Of a stretch of DNA of 64,000 bases, positions 32,729 through 44,073 are shown piece after piece. The stretch covers positions 155,473,580-155,537,579 of the forward strand of contig OX328123.1 of assembly GCA_946811695.1 (NCBI GenBank), in the 5' to 3' direction. Made by a program: the position numbers and the translations under genes. Within the stretch, counting starts at the first letter, position 1. Each line of letters starts with the position of its first letter. The notes under the pieces were generated by a model, which was given only the letters and a program-made list of their open reading frames with translations, did not search any database and had not been told where the DNA came from. Origin of the DNA: Gonocerus acuteangulatus (taxonomy: Eukaryota > Arthropoda > Insecta > Hemiptera > Coreidae).

Positions 32729-34757
32729 GTCAACACTCGTGTATAAAATGTTCACAGCTATGTCACTAACACTTAATTCCTTTAGTTTACATCAAACTCA
32801 GAGGATAGCATTGATAAACAATTTTTTTTTCTAGAAAATACTGATATGCACAAATAGAAAAAAAAAAAAAAGTCAACACTCGTGTATAAAATGTTCACAG
32901 CTATGTCACTAACACTTAATTCCTTTAGTTTACATCAAACTCAGAGGATAGCATTGATAAACAATTTTTTTTTCTAGAAAATACTGATATGCACAAATAG
33001 AAAAAAAAAAAAAAGTCAACACTCGTGTATAAAATGTTCACAGCTATGTCACTAACACTTAATTCCTTTAGTTTACATCAAACTCAGAGGATAGCATTGA
33101 TAAACAATTTTTTTTTCTAGAAAATACTGATATGCACAAATAGAAAAAAAAAAAAAAGTCAACACTCGTGTATAAAATGTTCACAGCTATGTCACTAACA
33201 CTTAATTCCTTTAGTTTACATCAAACTCAGAGGATAGCATTGATAAACAATTTTTTTTTTTTTTAGAAAATACTGATATGCACAAATAGAAAAAAAAAAA
33301 AAGTCAACACTCGTGTATAAAATGTTCACAACTATGTCACTAACACTTAATTCCTTTAGTTTACATCAAACTCAGAGGATAGCATTGATAAACAATTTTT
33401 TTTTTTTTTTTTTTTAGAAAATACTGATATGCACAAATAGAAAAAAAAAAAGTCAACACTCGTGTATAAAATGTTCACAGCTATGTCACTAACACTTAAT
33501 TCCTTTAGTTTACATCAAACTCAGAGGATAGCATTGATAAACAAATTTTTTTTTCTAGAAAATACTGATATGCACAAATAGAAAAAAAAAAAAGTCAACA
33601 CTCGTGTATAAAATGTTCACAGCTATGTCACTAACACTTAATTCCTTTAGTTTACATCAAACTCAGAGGATAGCATTGATAAACAATTTTTTTTTTCTAG
33701 AAAATACTGATATGCACAAATAGAAAAAAAAAAAAAAAGTCAACACTCGTGTATAAAATGTTCACAGCTATGTCACTAACACTTAATTCCTTTAGTTTAC
33801 ATCAAACTCAGAGGATAGCATTGATAAACAATTTTTTTTTTTTCTAGAAAATACTGATATGCACAAATAGAAAAAAAAAAAGTCAACACTCGTGTATAAA
33901 ATGTTCACAGCTATGTCACTAACACTTAATTCCTTTAGTTTACATCAAACTCAGAGGATAGCATTGATAAACAATTTTTTTTTTTTTTTTTAGAAAATAC
34001 TGATATGCACAAATAGAGAAAAAAAAAGTCAACACTCGTGTATAAAATGTTCACAGCTATGTCACTAACACTTAATTCCTTTAGTTTACATCAAACTCAG
34101 AGGATAGCATTGATAAACAATTTTTTTTTTTTTTTAGAAAATACTGATATGCACAAATAGAAAAAAAAAAAAAAGTCAACACTCGTGTATAAAATGTTCA
34201 CAGCTATGTCACTAACACTTAATTCCTTTAGTTTACATCAAACTCAGAGGATAGCATTGATAAACAATTTTTTTTTTTTTTTTTAGAAAATACTGATATG
34301 CACAAATAGAAAAAAAAAAAAAAGTCAACACTCGTGTATAAAATGTTCACAGCTATGTCACTAACACTTAATTCCTTTAGTTTACATCAAACTCAGAGGA
34401 TAGCATTGATAAACAATTTTTTTTTTTTTTTTATAAAATACTGATATGCACAAATAGAAAAAAAAAAAAAGTCAACACTCGTGTATAAAATGCTCACAGC
34501 TATGTCACTAACACTTAATTCCTTTAGTTTACATCAAACTCAGAGGATAGCATTGATAAACAAATTTTTTTTTCTAGAAAATACTGATATGCACAAATAG
34601 AAAAAAAAAAAAAGTCAACACTCGTGTATAAAATGTTCACAGCTATGTCACTAATACTTAATTCCTTTAGTTTACATCAAACTCAGAGGATAGGATTGAT
34701 AAACAATTTTTTTTTTTTTTTCTAGAAAATACTGATATGCACAAATAGAAAAAAAAA
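32729..34757. repeat. 143-bp satellite, 14 units, each with a poly-T and a poly-A run
   Basis: Units begin GTCAACACTCGTGTATAAAA and recur at about 32729, 32872, 33015, 33158 and so on to 34614. Unit bodies are almost identical (rare single changes such as TGTTCACA to TGCTCACA). Length differences lie nearly all in the T run (8-18) and the A run (9-15), which are only about 30 bp apart and could pair. The near-identity suggests very recent expansion or ongoing homogenisation. No open frame. Confidence 0.95.
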
Positions 34758-34759
34758 TA

Positions 34760-35450
34760 AATAAATTACTCTTACTTAATTTTAACTGTATTTCTTTGCG
34801 TGAGGCAGGTTTTCTATGAAATCTCTGATGAGTCCATTTCGAAGCCTTACTTCCTTTACTTTCCTTAGGCTGCACCTACATTGGACCCGTATTTCGCCCG
34901 AACCGATCAGATCCGATTTCGTTTGATCGACAACGGCCAACAGCGACCGACGTGAGTTCCTATATTGGTCTCGACCCGATCCGATCCGATTTAGTCACAG
35001 CTCGTCAGTAATGACCTCCTAGTGAAGTGAAAATGAGTGATTAAGTTACGAAATACCACCTAATAAGCATAGAAACCTTCGATTAGGTTGAATGTTGGAG
35101 GAAAGAGAAGTATTGGTACTCATATTTTAAAATTATTTATAAGAAAGGTAACTAGAAGGTTATAAGCATTGGAAGGTTATAAACATTAGAAGGTTATAAA
35201 TATTGGTAGGTTATAGACGTTCGTTATAAACATCTTTATATCGGAGGATTCTTCACTCCAATCAACCACTGACTCAGCCTCCAGTACCACACTTTCTCTT
35301 GTCACTATGTTGATTTCTTCTCGGCGAGGAGGAACTCTATCTTGTGCAGGCACCGCAGCAATTTTGGGATCAGCAAACTTTAACAAAGCAATCTTTCCTA
35401 AATTTTCAAGTCATTTAAATATAATATCTGTTGAGCTCAATAATTCGCAT
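34760..35450. other. No gene recognised
   Basis: Contains a GATC/CCGATC-rich stretch (about 34890-35000, 'gacccgatccgatccgattt') and three 'aaggttataaacatt' near-repeats (35155-35215). The two opposing small frames at 35186-35528 overlap each other and show no family resemblance. Confidence 0.5.
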
Positions 35451-35451
35451 A

Positions 35452-36186
35452 GTCCCTCATTGGTAAAAATGAAGTTTCTCGCCCTCAAAACCGATTTCTT
35501 TCAAATTTTGTACAATAATGTATTTTGATGCACTAAACACGAATACGTTAAAAAAAAAAAACCTTCGCATTTAACTACCAAAGAAGTTATTAAGCACTAA
35601 AGTTCACTGTTATGCGGGTTATGAGAGCTAATGTTAACAACTGAATTAGTGACGACTTTAAGGCATACATGCTATGCGTTTCCGCTCGCTCAAGAAGTTA
35701 ATAAACCCCAGTCAATCCAACTCGCTAAAATTAATAGAATTCTAATAGAATATAATATGAAGCACTAAAGTTCAGTGTTAGGAAGGTTATAAAACTAGGC
35801 GTCAACAGCCTATTTGTAAACACGCGCATGCGCAGATATGTAACATTGGGAAACAGACAACTCTCATTTAAAATGTTCAGAAACCATTTATTCAAAAATT
35901 TTAAGGGCATCCTCACCCGTCGTCACCTGTCGCTTAAGGGCATACGTGCTATGCGTTTCCGCTCGCTACGCTCGCTCAAGAAGGTAACAAAATCCCAGTC
36001 AATCCAACTCGCTAAAATTAATAGAATTCTATTAATTATTCTATTAACTTTAGTGTTTAATAACTTATTTCCTAGTTAAATGCGAAGTTTTTTTTTTAAC
36101 GTATTCGTGTTTAGTCAAAATACGTTATTGTACAAAATTTGAAAGAAATCGGTTTGAGGGCGTGAAACTTCATTTTTACCCCCTCA
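35452..36186. mobile_element. Foldback element carrying two family G fragments
   Basis: The left arm (about 35452-35580: 'aatgaagtttctcgccctca', 'gaatacgtt', 'aaccttcgcatttaac') and right arm (about 36072-36186) are inverted copies. The interior has two tandem-like copies of the 'gctatgcgtttccgctcgct' block (35667 and 35951) shared with family G. A separate perfect short hairpin with a 15-bp stem (GGTAAAATATAACAT) lies just outside at about 36278-36310. No frame. Confidence 0.6.
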
Positions 36187-36676
36187 TTTTCTTCCCGTAT
36201 ATCTTCAGTTATATTTTCCTTTTCTTCTAAATTCTTATTTATTATTGAAGTCGGAAAATGGTGCAGTCAATTTTCTATGGTAAAATATAACATCTATGTT
36301 ATATTTTACCAGATGTAAAGCTCTTATTCCCAAAGGGTGCGAAAAGTTTCAAGAAATAAAAAAAAAAAGTTTTTCTTTGTATTCCGACACGGGAACTAGC
36401 GGCATATATCAAGATTGATGTCACAAAAAAATAGTGACTGCCTTTGCGATTTACTTATTGACACTGCAAAAGCTAGGCGCACTTGAAATTGTAACCGTTT
36501 AAAGTCGTTCGGAATCAATGAAAACCGTGGATTTAAAACGTCTTCGCCTTTGTACTTCCCTTTCAAAATTCTGGCTTCAATGACGCTTTAAGATTACTTG
36601 GAAAAATTTTATATTCTCAAAAGAACAAAGAAAGTTATAGGTTATAATTTATTTTACAAAGTTACATTTTTATTTA

Positions 36677-37755
36677 GCACTTTCTTCCAAAGGAAAGTAG
36701 CTATTGAGCTTGGACTCATGACGGAATTTTTGAAAAATGTCTTCAAATCTTTATCTATCCTACTTAGTACACACAGAAAATGATCCCCGTTAAATAATAT
36801 ACATGTCTGTTAACAGGCCAGAGTTTTTGTTTTTTCGTCACGAGTTCGTTAACCACCAAAATCGGTCCACCAGAAGGGCGGGGGGCTTACCCCGGGCCAA
36901 AAACACTAATTTGACCATGCCAGCCGTAGTTTTTGTTATATTTCAACGAAGCTTGGTATTCGTAGTGGTAACCTACAGAGAAATTATTTCGTTTAGAGCC
37001 TTCTGCTCAAATTCAGGAAAATAAATAAGCTTTAGGTCCACCCGACAAACCTATGTAATCTACTGTATAACATATAGTCTTCTATTTTGTACACGTTTTT
37101 GTAAAACGTTTTTGTAACGCTTAGGTCCATCCGACACACCAACGTAATGTACTCTATAACATACAGTCTTCTTTTTATTACATGGCCACCGCGCATGAGC
37201 GAACGTCAGCGGGCACCTTTTTGTGACACATACAGTCTTCTTTTTCGTAAATGGTCAATGCGCATGCGCGAACGCCAGCGGACACTTTTTTTGTGACAAA
37301 TACAGTCTTCGTTTTCGTAAATGGCCACTGCGCATGCGCGAACAACAGCGGACACTTTTTTTGTGACACATACAGTCTTCGTTTTCGTAAATGGCCACTG
37401 CGCATGCGCGAACTGTAGCGGACACTTTTTTTTTACCCATACAGTCTTCTTTTTCGTACATGGCCACGCCACTGCGCATGCGCGAACGCCAGCAGGGACT
37501 TTTTTGTGACACATACAGTCTTCTTTTTCGTAAATGGCCACTCCGCATGCGCGAACGCCACTGCGCATGCACGCCAGCGGACACTTTTTCGTAACGTTTT
37601 TTTTCCAGTTTAGTCACCGCTAAAGCATATTTACGCTAAAATGGGTTGTAAATATAAACTAAATCGGTTCATTAGGAAGAGAGGTTTACTCCGGGCCCAC
37701 ACTTCCAATTCGCCTCTACCAGCTGTCATTTTTGTTATATTTATACGAAACGAGC
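36677..37755 (-). mobile_element. Family F copy 4 (minus), expanded by internal tandem repeats
   Basis: On the minus strand the 3' hairpin end is at 36677-36710 (TTTAGCACTTTC-ttccaaa-GGAAAGT on plus). F modules continue at 36790-37030. F sequence reappears at 37655-37755 ('taaatcggttcattagga', 'ccagctgtcatttttgttat'). The 70-bp array (37161-37585) lies between. The 147-bp array starts right at the right edge, so retrotransposon-derived sequence appears inserted in this F copy. Confidence 0.6.
37161..37585. repeat. 70-bp tandem array, about 6 units, with GCGCATGCGC
   Basis: Units contain TACAGTCTTCTTTTTCGTAA, then ATGGCCACTGCGCATGCGCG, then 'aacgccagcggacac' and a T run. The palindrome GCGCATGCGC sits in most units and is unusually CpG-rich for this window. 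Units vary by indels. Overlapping frames on both strands read through because the units lack stops; they show no protein character. Confidence 0.85.
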
Positions 37756-40700
37756 GCAGAAATGCTGCTGTAGGAAGAAGGTTGGAGACAATAATATCAA
37801 AACCTATCCCCGACAGCCTTCCCCGAGGAATTGCAGTGGCTACCTTTAGGATGGCTACAGGCCACGATTACCTGCAGAGCCATTTACATAGGATAGATAA
37901 AGATAAAAATGCTGCTGTTGGAAGAAGGTTGGAGACAATAATATCAAAACCTATCCCCGACAGCCTTCCCCGAGGAATTGCAGTGGCTACCTTTAGGATG
38001 GCTACAGGCCACGATTACCTGCAGAGCCATTTACATAGGATAGATAAAGATAAAAATGCTGCTGTTGGAAGAAGGTTGGAAACAATAATATCAAAACCTA
38101 TCCCCGACAGCCTTCCCCGAGGAATTGCAGTGGCTACCTTTAGGATGGCTACAGGCCACGATTACCTGCAGAGCCATTTACATAGGATAGATAAAGATAA
38201 AAATGCTGCTGTTGGAAGAAGGTTGGAGACAATAATATCAAAACCTATCCCCGATAGCCTCCCCCGAGGAATTGCAGTGGCTACCTTTAGGATGGCTACA
38301 GGCCACGATTACCTGCAGAGCCATTTACATAGGATAGATAAAGATAAAAATGCTGCTGTTGGAAGAAGGTTGGAGACAATAATATCAAAACCTATCCCCG
38401 ACAGCCTTCCCCGAGGAATTGCAGTGGCTACCTTTAGGATGGCTACAGGCCACGATTACCTGCAGAGCCATTTACATAGGATAGATAAAGATAAAAATGC
38501 TGCTGTTGGAAGAAGGTTGGAGACAATAATATCAAAACCTATCCCCGATAGCCTCCCCCGAGGAATTGCAGTGGCTACCTTTAGGATGGCTACAGGCCAC
38601 GATTACCTGCAGAGCCATTTACATAGGATAGATAAAGATACAAATGCTGCTGTTGGAAGAAGGTTGGAGACAATAATATCAAAACCTATCCCCGATAGCC
38701 TTCCCCGAGGAATTGCAGTGGCTACCTTTAGGATGGCTACAGGCCACGATTACCTGCAGAGCAATTTACATAGGATAGATAAAGATAAAAATGCTGCTGT
38801 TGGAAGAAGGTTGGGCACAATAATATCAAACCCTATCCCCGATAGCCTTCCCCGAGGAATTGCAGTGGCTACCTTTAGGATGGCTACAGGCCACGATTAC
38901 CTGCAGAGCCATTTACATAGGATAGATAAAGATAAAAATGCTGCTTTTGGAAGAAGGTTGGAGACAATAATATCAAAACCTATCCCCGATAGCCTCCCCC
39001 GAGGAATTGCAGTGGCTACCTTTAGGATGGCTACAGGCCACGATTACCTGCAGAGCCATTTACATAGGATAGATAAAGATAGAAATGCTGCTGTTGGAAG
39101 AAGGTTGGAGACAATAATATCAAAACCTATCCCCGATAGCCTCCCCCGAGGAATTGCAGTGGCTACCTTTAGGATGGCTACAGGCCACGATTACCTGCAG
39201 AGCCATTTACATAGGATAGATAAAGATAAAAATGCTGCTGTTGGAAGAAGGTTGGACACAATAATATCAAAACCTATCCCCGACAGCCTTCCCCGAGGAA
39301 TTGCAGTGGCTACCTTTAGGAAGGCTACAGGCCACGATTACCTGCAGAGCCATTTACATAGGATAGATAAAGATAGAAATGTTGGTGTTGGAAGAAGGTT
39401 GGAGACAATAATATCAAAACCTATCCCCGATAGCCTCCCCCGAGGAATTGCAGTGGCTACCTTTAGGATGGCTACAGGCCACGATTACCTGCAGAGCCAT
39501 TTACATAGGATAGATAAAGATACAAATGCTGCTGTTGGAAGAAGGTTGGAGACAATAATATCAAAACCTATCCCCGATAGCCTCCCCCGAGGAATTGCAG
39601 TGGCTACCTTTAGGATGGCTACAGGCCACGATTACCTGCAGAGCCATTTACATAGGATAGATAAAGATAAAAATGCTGCTGTTGGAAGAAGGTTGGACAC
39701 AATAATATCAAAACCTATCCCCGACAGCCTTCCCCGAGGAATTGCAGTGGCTACCTTTAGGATGGCTACAGGCCACGATTACCTGCAGAGCCATTTACAT
39801 AGGATAGATAAAGATAAAAATGCTGCTGTTGGAAGAAGGTTGGAGACAATAATATCAAAACCTATCCCCGATAGCCTCCCCCGAGGAATTGCAGTGGCTA
39901 CCTTTAGGATGGCTACAGGCCACGATTACCTGCAGAGCCATTTACATAGGATAGATAAAGATACAAATGCTGCTGTTGGAAGAAGGTTGGAGACAATAAT
40001 ATCAAAACCTATCCCCGATAGCCTTCCCCGAGGAATTGCAGTGGCTACCTTTATGATGGCTACAGGCCACGATTACCTGCAGAGCCATTTACATAGGATA
40101 GATAAAGATAAAAATGCTGCTGTTGGAAGAAGGCTGGAGACAATAATATCAAAACCTATCCCCGATAGCCTCCCCCGAGGAATTGCAGTGGCTACCTTTA
40201 GGATGGCTACAGGCCACGATTACCTGCAGAGCCATTTACATAGGATAGATAAAGATAAAAATGCTGCTGTTGGAAGAAGGTTGGAAACAATAATATCAAA
40301 ACCTATCCCCGACAGCCTTCCCCGAGGAATTGCAGTGGCTACCTTTAGGATGGCTAAAGGCCACGATTACCTGCAGAGCTATTTACATAGGATAGATAAA
40401 GATAAAAATGCTGCTGTTGGAAGAAGGTTGGAAACAATAATATCAAAACCTATCCCCGATAGCCTTCCCCGAGGAATTGCAGTGGCTACCTTTAGGATGG
40501 CTACAGGCCACGATTACCTGCAGAGCCATTTACATAGGATAGATAAAGATAAAAATGCTGCTGTTGGAAGAAGGTTGGAGACAACAACATCAAAACCTAT
40601 CCCAGACAGCCTTCCCCGAGGAATTGCAGTGGCTACCTTTAGGATGGCTACAGGCCACGATTACCTGCAGAGCCATTTACATAGGATAGATAAAGATAAA

Positions 40701-41147
40701 AATGCTGCTGTTGGAAGAAGGTTGGAGACAACAACATCAAAACCTATCCCAGACAGCCTTCCCCGAGGAATTGCAGTGGCTACCTTTAGGATGGCTACAG
40801 GCCACGATTACCTGCAGAGCCATTTACATAGGATAGATAAAGATAAAAATGCTGCTGTTGGAAGAAGGTTGGAGACAACAACATCAAAACCTATCCCAGA
40901 CAGCCTTCCCCGAGGAATTGCAGTGGCTACCTTTAGGATGGCTACAGGCCACGATTACCTGCAGAGCCATTTACATAGGATAGGTTTAGTAGATTCTCTG
41001 ACTCCCAGGAGGACGGGACGGCGGACCACTTTTCCCATTGCTCAGGTCTGCAGGCGGACACTGGTAATGACACCACAGAAGTACACGCACGGGTTTTTTT
41101 ATTTTTTTATTTTATTTTTATGTTTAATGTGTCATCAACCACTATGA
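37641..41147 (+). repeat. 22 x 147-bp array forming a 1168-codon open frame, from a retrotransposon C-terminus
   Basis: From 37761 to about 40983 a 147-bp unit (49 codons) repeats 22 times without a stop. Unit peptide motifs: NAAVGRRLETIISKPIPDS, LPRGIAVATFRMATGHDYLQ, SHLHRIDKDK. LPRGIAVATFRMATGHDYLQ and SHLHRIG resemble the post-RNase H tail of non-LTR ORF2 proteins. After unit 22 the sequence continues as expected for that tail in a shifted frame, then reaches what looks like a 3' UTR (41090-41180). The frame is preserved because 147 is divisible by three. Units are about 97-99% alike, with exchanges such as DKDK/DKDT/DKDR. The N-terminal 40 codons are family F sequence, so a real protein start is doubtful. 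Confidence 0.8.
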
Positions 41148-41419
41148 GGTCATTAAACACAGGTTTATAGATGGGGTATTTGTTTAATTGATTCTATTGG
41201 CATTGCGCGAAATTAACCAGAATGAGAGGGGGAATGGAATTATAATTCTATTTGAAGGTTATTATTTCGACTGATTTTAATTTTAATTTATTTTATTTTA
41301 AATTTTAATGTTTTCTTGTTTATGATATTTTTTATACGATTTAAATATTTAGATTATGATATTTGTTATGGAGTCACACATTTGTTTTTATTATTTATTA
41401 ATTCACTTGACGTTAAAAA

Positions 41420-42115
41420 TTCGAATAGCTTATTGATCTGTTTGTGATGATCCGCTAATATTTCGTCAATTCTATCTGATAGCTGGGCTTCTCTTCATTG
41501 TTTGTCATAGATTTTGCAATTTGATAACAGGTGGTGTACGGTGATGATTTGGTTACATTTTTCACAAAGTAGAGGGGCGCCTCGGGACATTAGATATGAA
41601 TGGGTTAATCTTGTATGGCCAATCCTAAGGCGAGTCAGGATGCGTTCTTCTTTTTTAGTTGGACGAATTGATGGTTGCCAAGGTGTTAGGGTGGGTTTAC
41701 ACTTGCTAGTTATTGCAGGATATTTATATCAGAGAGACATTGCGACTATTGAAACCCCATGTAAAATGTATGTCAGCAATAAATTCTACCATGAGCAATT
41801 TATTACCGACATACATTTTACATGGGGTTTCAATAGTCGCAATTTCTCTCTGATATAAATATCCTGCAATAACTAGCAAGTGTAAACCCACCCTTACTTG
41901 TCTTTTTATAATTCGTAATTTATTCTCAGTTACAGAGTCTCAGGTTTGTTCCACTTTTCTAGAATTGTATGCTTCACAAAGCTTAGAACGTCACCCTGAG
42001 GTATCCTGGGGTGTTCAATTCCTTCTCCTATGGCCTTTTTAGCCAACTCGTCAACTGCTTCATTGCCCTTTATGCCGCAATGACTGGGAATCCAGACAAA
42101 ATTGAAAACCGATGA
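41420..42115 (-). pseudogene. RNase H tail of another non-LTR retrotransposon, interrupted by a MITE
   Basis: Minus strand: FNFVWIPSHCGIKGNEAVDE (last RNase H motif, near 42100), then a tail with FVKHTILEKWNKPET and a stop. Beyond the MITE (41689-41893) it continues PTKKEERILTRLRIGHTRLT, HSYLMSRGAPLLCEKCNQ and HHLLSNCKIYDK, the Cys/His-rich end of I/jockey-type ORF2. It is similar to, but distinct from, the tail of the I-like element at 44 kb. 41180-41420 is AT-rich, likely its 3' UTR. Confidence 0.75.
41689..41893. mobile_element. Harbinger-like MITE, near-perfect hairpin, TTA duplication
   Basis: 205 bp, termini GGGTGGGTTTACACTTGC and its complement, arms about 95 bp with few mismatches, flanked by TTA at 41686-41688 and 41894-41896. 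A 3-bp TWA duplication is characteristic of PIF/Harbinger. It sits in the RNase H relic. The 114-codon frame 41514-41858 merely reads across it. Confidence 0.75.
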
Positions 42116-42189
42116 TACGCACGGCTTTACTTGGTGGCACAGCGTCCCATGGCTGAACAGCCAAGGACGGGCGTTAGATGAAGAAGAAG

Positions 42190-42878
42190 AATAATAGACT
42201 TAAGCACGAGAAGCTGATGTGTGACAAAGCAAAAAAATAAATCCGATAGCAGCACCATCTATGGGGGCTCACAAAAATAAAAATAAAAACATTTCTAAAA
42301 CCCCGTCACAGAGCTATCTACTAGATCAAATGTAGAAACTACTCCATCCAAACATTAGCAAGACATAAATAAATTAAAAACCATTGTCAACCGGAATAAT
42401 TGTAAATGTAAACCAATTCCCAAACCAACTTAATTACAGACAAAAATTCCATCAAAATTGGTCCATCCGTTTAGAATGAGTCCTATTACAAACATACGCA
42501 CAGAAGAATTGTATATATAATGATTTGAAAGCAATATTCATGAAGGGTGTCGTAAGATGGCTTCTAGGGAAGTGAATTTGTAGGCAACGTGGAGGACCTT
42601 CTGAAGAGGAAACTACCAGACGAATTCGAATGCCGATTTGCAGGTCGCGGCGGCTAGTATAATTGGAAATGTAAAAGCTAATCCATTGTTTCCAAGTACA
42701 AAAGTGCGACTCGCAGGAACTGCCTCATCTTGGCGCGTTTCCGTTCATATCCCTTAGAGACATTAGTAAAGGAATAAGAGCATTTATTGGATACGTTTTG
42801 ATCTTTCGTGAAAAGTATACAATGAAATCTCTGAGAGAAGTAATATAAGATTTTAAGGGCCAGAACAGGAAACGGCTT
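42190..42878 (+). repeat. Non-coding interval with a family E 5' fragment
   Basis: 42190-42700 shows no gene. At about 42704-42830 a family E 5' terminus occurs (GTGCGACTCGCAGGAACTGC, then TTGGCGCGTTTCC, 'gttcatatccc', 'gatctttcgtgaaaag') and fades just before the minisatellite. No 3' end is associated. Confidence 0.5.
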
Positions 42879-43762
42879 GTATCCTAATCGGGAATTACTT
42901 CATCTTCTTTCTGAAAGGATAGTGTAAAGGATAGTATCCTAATCGGGAATTACTCCATCTTCTTTCTGAAAGGATAGTGTAAAGGATAGTATCCTAATCG
43001 GGAATTACTCCATCTTCTTTCTGAAAGGATAGTATAGGATAGTATCCAAATCGGGAATTACTTCATCTTCTTTCTGGAAGGATAGTATAGGATAGTGTAA
43101 AGGATAGTATCCTAATCGGGAATTACTCATCTTCTTTCTGAAAGGATAGTATAGGATAGTGTAAAGGATAGTATCCTAATCGGGAATTACTCATCTTCTT
43201 TCTGAAAGGATAGTATAGGATAGTGTAAAGGATAGTATCCTAATCGGGAATTACTCCATCTTCTTTCTGAAAGGATAGTATAGGATAGTGTAAAGGATAG
43301 TATCCTAATCGGGAATTACTCCATCTTCTTTCTGAAAGGATAGTATAGGATAGTGTAAAGGATAGTATCCTAATCAGGAATTACTCCATCTTCTTTCTGA
43401 AAGGATAGTGTAAAGGATAGTATCCTAATCGGGAATTACTCCATCTTCTTTCTGAAAGGATAGTATAGGTAAGTGTAAAGGATAGTATCCTAATCGGGAA
43501 TTACTCCATCTTCTTTCTGAAAGGATAGTATAGGATAGTGTAAAGGATAGTATCCTAATCGGGAATTACTTCATCTTCTTTCTGAAAGGATAGTATAGGA
43601 TAGTGTAAAGGATAGTATCCTAATCGGGAATTACTCCATCTTCTTTCTGAAAGGATAGTATAGGATAGTGTAAAGGATAGTATCCTAATCGGGAATTACT
43701 CCATCTTCTTTCTGAAAGGATAGTATAGGATAGTGTAAAGGATAGTATCCTAATCGGGAATT
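42879..43762. repeat. 55/65-bp minisatellite, about 15 units
   Basis: Units begin AATCGGGAATTACTCCATCT then 'tctttctgaaaggatag'. The long form has an extra 10 bp ('tataggatag'), so 55- and 65-bp units alternate in blocks. The last unit is interrupted at 43762 by the I-like retrotransposon and resumes at 49802-49834 before unique sequence. Confidence 0.93.
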
Positions 43763-44073
43763 TTATTTATTTAATTTTCATTTTGCCTCTATCCTGTAGG
43801 ATCATTGGCGATTGCATGGTAAGAAATAAATAAAAAACATATTTTATACTAAAGTGGTAATGAACATACAATAATAATATATGAAAATGTGATAATTGTA
43901 AGCAGGGAATTGATGTATGAATAAATGAAAATAATATTACATAAATAACTTATAATAATAATTATGATAAATGATTCAAATATAAGTTAAGAAATGTTAA
44001 TAATACATGATCATAAATAATTACAATTTTAGTGGATTTGTTTTTTAAAACAAATAATAATAAAAAATAAAAA

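Noticed and set aside
32729..34757. CRISPR-like array
   Set aside because: Units are contiguous 143-bp tandem copies without unique spacers, in a eukaryotic intron.
35186..35528. Two antiparallel frames of about 70 codons
   Set aside because: They overlap each other on opposite strands, and part lies in the arm of a foldback element.
37178..37617. Overlapping minus-strand frames of 75-120 codons with CHKK repeats
   Set aside because: They come from the 70-bp tandem array, occur in several frames at once, and lack any protein family signal.
37641..37760. Signal peptide or native N-terminus for the 1168-codon frame
   Set aside because: The first 40 codons are reverse-orientation family F repeat sequence, so the Met at 37641 is probably fortuitous.
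41514..41858. 114-codon plus-strand frame
   Set aside because: It runs antisense over an RNase H relic and through the arms of a MITE.
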